In this document: positions 31,314 through 32,338 of the stretch, piece by piece | Layout of the letters: every line of letters starts with the position of its first letter | How positions within the stretch are numbered: position 1 is the first letter of the stretch | Translations under genes and position numbers: made by a program | Notes under the pieces: generated by a model | The model's input: only the letters and a program-made list of their open reading frames with translations | What the model was told of the DNA's origin: nothing | Databases searched by the model: none | Assembly: GCA_030828305.1 (NCBI GenBank) | Contig: JAURCU010000019.1 | Location: 1 to 32,338 of the forward strand | Direction of reading: 5' to 3' | DNA length: 32,338 nt | DNA from: Luteolibacter sp. | GTDB lineage: Bacteria; Verrucomicrobiota; Verrucomicrobiia; Verrucomicrobiales; Akkermansiaceae

Positions 31314-32084
31314 ATGAAAACAACCCATCCGCTTCCCGAGAATCGACCTGAGGGCCTGGCCCTTTTCGATCTCGACGGCACCCTGATCGCCTGGGACTGC
31401 CAGCTGCTGTTTCGCCACTTTGTGGTGCGCAAGGAGCGGTGGCGCATCGTCTTTCTGAAGCACTTCCTGCTGCTGGCTCCCTTTTCCGGGTTGATTGGTG
31501 CCGAGGGCATGAAGCGCGTCTTTCTGAGCTATCTGTGGGGTATCGACCAGGAGCGTCTGGAGGGGTATGCGGCGGAGTTTGCCGATCAGTTGATGCCGGC
31601 CATCTATCCTGAGGTGAAGGCCATGCTCGATGAGCATCAGCGCAAGGGCGACTTTACCGTGCTTACCTCTGCAAGCCCCGAGTTCTACGTGAAGGAAATA
31701 GGCAAGCGTTTGGGTTTCGATCTCATTCTCGCAACCGAGCTTGAGCTTGGTCACCTCTTTCCCGATTTGGAGAACCACAAGGGGCAAGCCAAGGTCGAGC
31801 GATTGAAGCGGGTCTTGCCAGCAACTTGGTTCGATGGTGAGAGCCTTCACGCCCACGGCTACACCGATAGCACCGCTGACCTGCCCTTGCTCACCCTCTG
31901 CGACCATGCGGTATGCGTGAATCCGGGGGCGCGACTGACCCAACTGGCCCTAGAAAAGGGATGGGAGATTGTCCGACCCGCGCGCCCATGGAGTGGCTTG
32001 TTGGGAAAAGCATGGCGCTCGCTGGCGCTGCTTTTTGGCTTGGGCAGAGATCCGGGTGGGCTTGGACGAAGGACCAGGGACTAA
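31314..32084 (+). CDS. HAD-IB family phosphatase
   Basis: A 256-residue HAD hydrolase of the SerB/PgpC-like IB subfamily. Motif I is FDLDGTLIAWD (nucleophile and acid Asp at about 19 and 21), a long helical cap follows, motif II is VLTSAS, the conserved Lys is in NHKGQAKVE, and motif IV is GYTDSTADLPLL. IB members dephosphorylate phosphoserine, phosphatidylglycerophosphate or other small lipids and metabolites; which one is open. The last eight residues (LGRRTRD and neighbours) are encoded by a 7-bp repeat array (32064-32091) that has run into the gene, so the natural C-terminus may have been altered. Divergent from the LPS operon. Confidence 0.88.
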   Translation: MKTTHPLPENRPEGLALFDLDGTLIAWDCQLLFRHFVVRKERWRIVFLKHFLLLAPFSGLIGAEGMKRVFLSYLWGIDQERLEGYAAEFADQLMPAIYPEVKAMLDEHQRKGDFTVLTSASPEFYVKEIGKRLGFDLILATELELGHLFPDLENHKGQAKVERLKRVLPATWFDGESLHAHGYTDSTADLPLLTLCDHAVCVNPGARLTQLALEKGWEIVRPARPWSGLLGKAWRSLALLFGLGRDPGGLGRRTRD

Positions 32085-32091
32085 GGACCAA
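32064..32091. repeat. Heptanucleotide array (GGACGAA / GGACCAG units) overlapping the HAD-IB 3' end
   Basis: Four consecutive 7-bp units beginning GGACGAA and GGACCAG, all starting GGAC. The array covers the last codons and stop of the HAD-IB gene and is followed by a hairpin at 32097-32115. Confidence 0.6.
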
Positions 32092-32096
32092 TGACG

Positions 32097-32115
32097 GCCT
32101 CGACTCCGTCGGGGC
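32097..32115. terminator. Hairpin between the convergent HAD-IB and Nudix genes
   Basis: GCCTCGAC and GTCGGGGC form an 8-bp stem (one T-G pair on the + strand) around TCC, ending at the Nudix stop codon (32115-32117). Position fits a shared terminator, but there is no T-run. The stem resembles those at 7390 and 10830. Confidence 0.4.
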
Positions 32116-32338
32116 TACAACTCCACCTTGAAGAAGTCGCGCATTACTTCTCGGTAAACGTCTCGCTTGAACTTGGGCAACCACTTCAGTTTGAAGTTCT
32201 TTGGTTTGATCCAGGCGTGGTCCATGAACTCGGGTGGCCGTTGCTTGACGTCAATTTCCGGCGCCTTGGTCTTGAGTTTGCAGAGGAAGTAAGTCTGTTC
32301 CTGGCCGTGATTGCCATGTTTGCGCAGCTTTCGAATGC
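32115..32338 (-). CDS. Nudix hydrolase (RppH-like), C-terminal part only
   Basis: An open frame from the right window edge to TAG at 32115 gives the last 74 residues of a protein whose start and Nudix box lie outside. The visible part includes GNHGQEQTYFLCKL and, near the end, LPKFKRDVYREVMRDF. This matches the C-terminal region of RppH-type RNA pyrophosphohydrolases (GQ-x-Q-x-(W/Y)-(Y/F) strand, then LP..VPFKR-(P/D)-VY). RppH removes pyrophosphate from mRNA 5' ends; other substrates are possible for the family. Truncated by the window, so no check of the catalytic residues is possible. Confidence 0.75.
   Translation of the reverse strand, partial: IRKLRKHGNHGQEQTYFLCKLKTKAPEIDVKQRPPEFMDHAWIKPKNFKLKWLPKFKRDVYREVMRDFFKVEL

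Overview
The window looks like chromosome of a Gram-negative member of the Verrucomicrobiota or a close PVC relative. This is an inference from gene content and style. It carries a lipopolysaccharide operon (kdsA, an LptC/LptA-like protein, lptB), a lipid II flippase, many short genes on alternating strands, few clear Shine-Dalgarno sequences before start codons, and repeat-rich intergenic gaps. No phage, plasmid, CRISPR array, rRNA operon or complete insertion sequence was seen.

Layout, left to right. Positions 1-5000: a truncated DJ-1/PfpI protein and a DUF6941-like protein (+), an M20 peptidase with a coiled-coil membrane protein upstream of it (-), an SDR oxidoreductase (+) and an M29 aminopeptidase (-). 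Positions 5000-9000: purN, an orphan beta-class DNA methyltransferase and mscS packed on the + strand, then a PlsC-type acyltransferase. Positions 9100-12700 (-): a CPA2/Kef-type antiporter, tsaD and a HAD phosphatase. Positions 12700-18700: mutM (+), prmA (-), tRNA-Gly(GCC) (-), trpC (+), metY (-), a truncated GxxExxY gene (-) and an FMN-dependent alpha-hydroxy-acid oxidase (-). Positions 19000-25300 (+): a trypsin-like PDZ protease overlapping a catalytically degenerate paralogue, then maf, a lipid kinase, a SanA-like protein, a small secreted protein and a Cys-rich permease. Positions 25300-27900: murJ (-) with the wreck of a small coupled gene behind it, and a lipoprotein (+). Positions 27900-31200 (-): DUF1844 protein, kdsA, lptCA-like, lptB, which together make KDO and export LPS. 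The right edge holds a HAD-IB phosphatase (+) and the C-terminus of a Nudix hydrolase (-).

The genes are mostly housekeeping: envelope (kdsA, lpt genes, murJ, sanA, plsC, lipid kinase, mscS), nucleic acid care (mutM, tsaD, prmA, maf) and amino acid or nucleotide synthesis (trpC, metY, purN). The least explained material lies between genes. (1) A three-copy structured repeat at 7424-7531(-), 8999-9098(+) and 14581-14680(+) has a conserved box, a fixed 8-nt spacer and a hairpin whose two strands change together. (2) Degenerate arrays with a 7-bp period sit at 3817, 7370/7573, 10802, 13515, 21298 and 32064, three of them beside a GC-rich hairpin of similar sequence. (3) A family of CAGAGG-type inverted repeats bounds both a decayed GxxExxY gene (17107-17479) and an ORF-less 124-bp element (8877-9000), suggesting a mobile cassette and its non-coding derivative. 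(4) An inverted copy of the tRNA-Gly 3' end forms a nearly 100-bp palindrome around the tRNA terminator.
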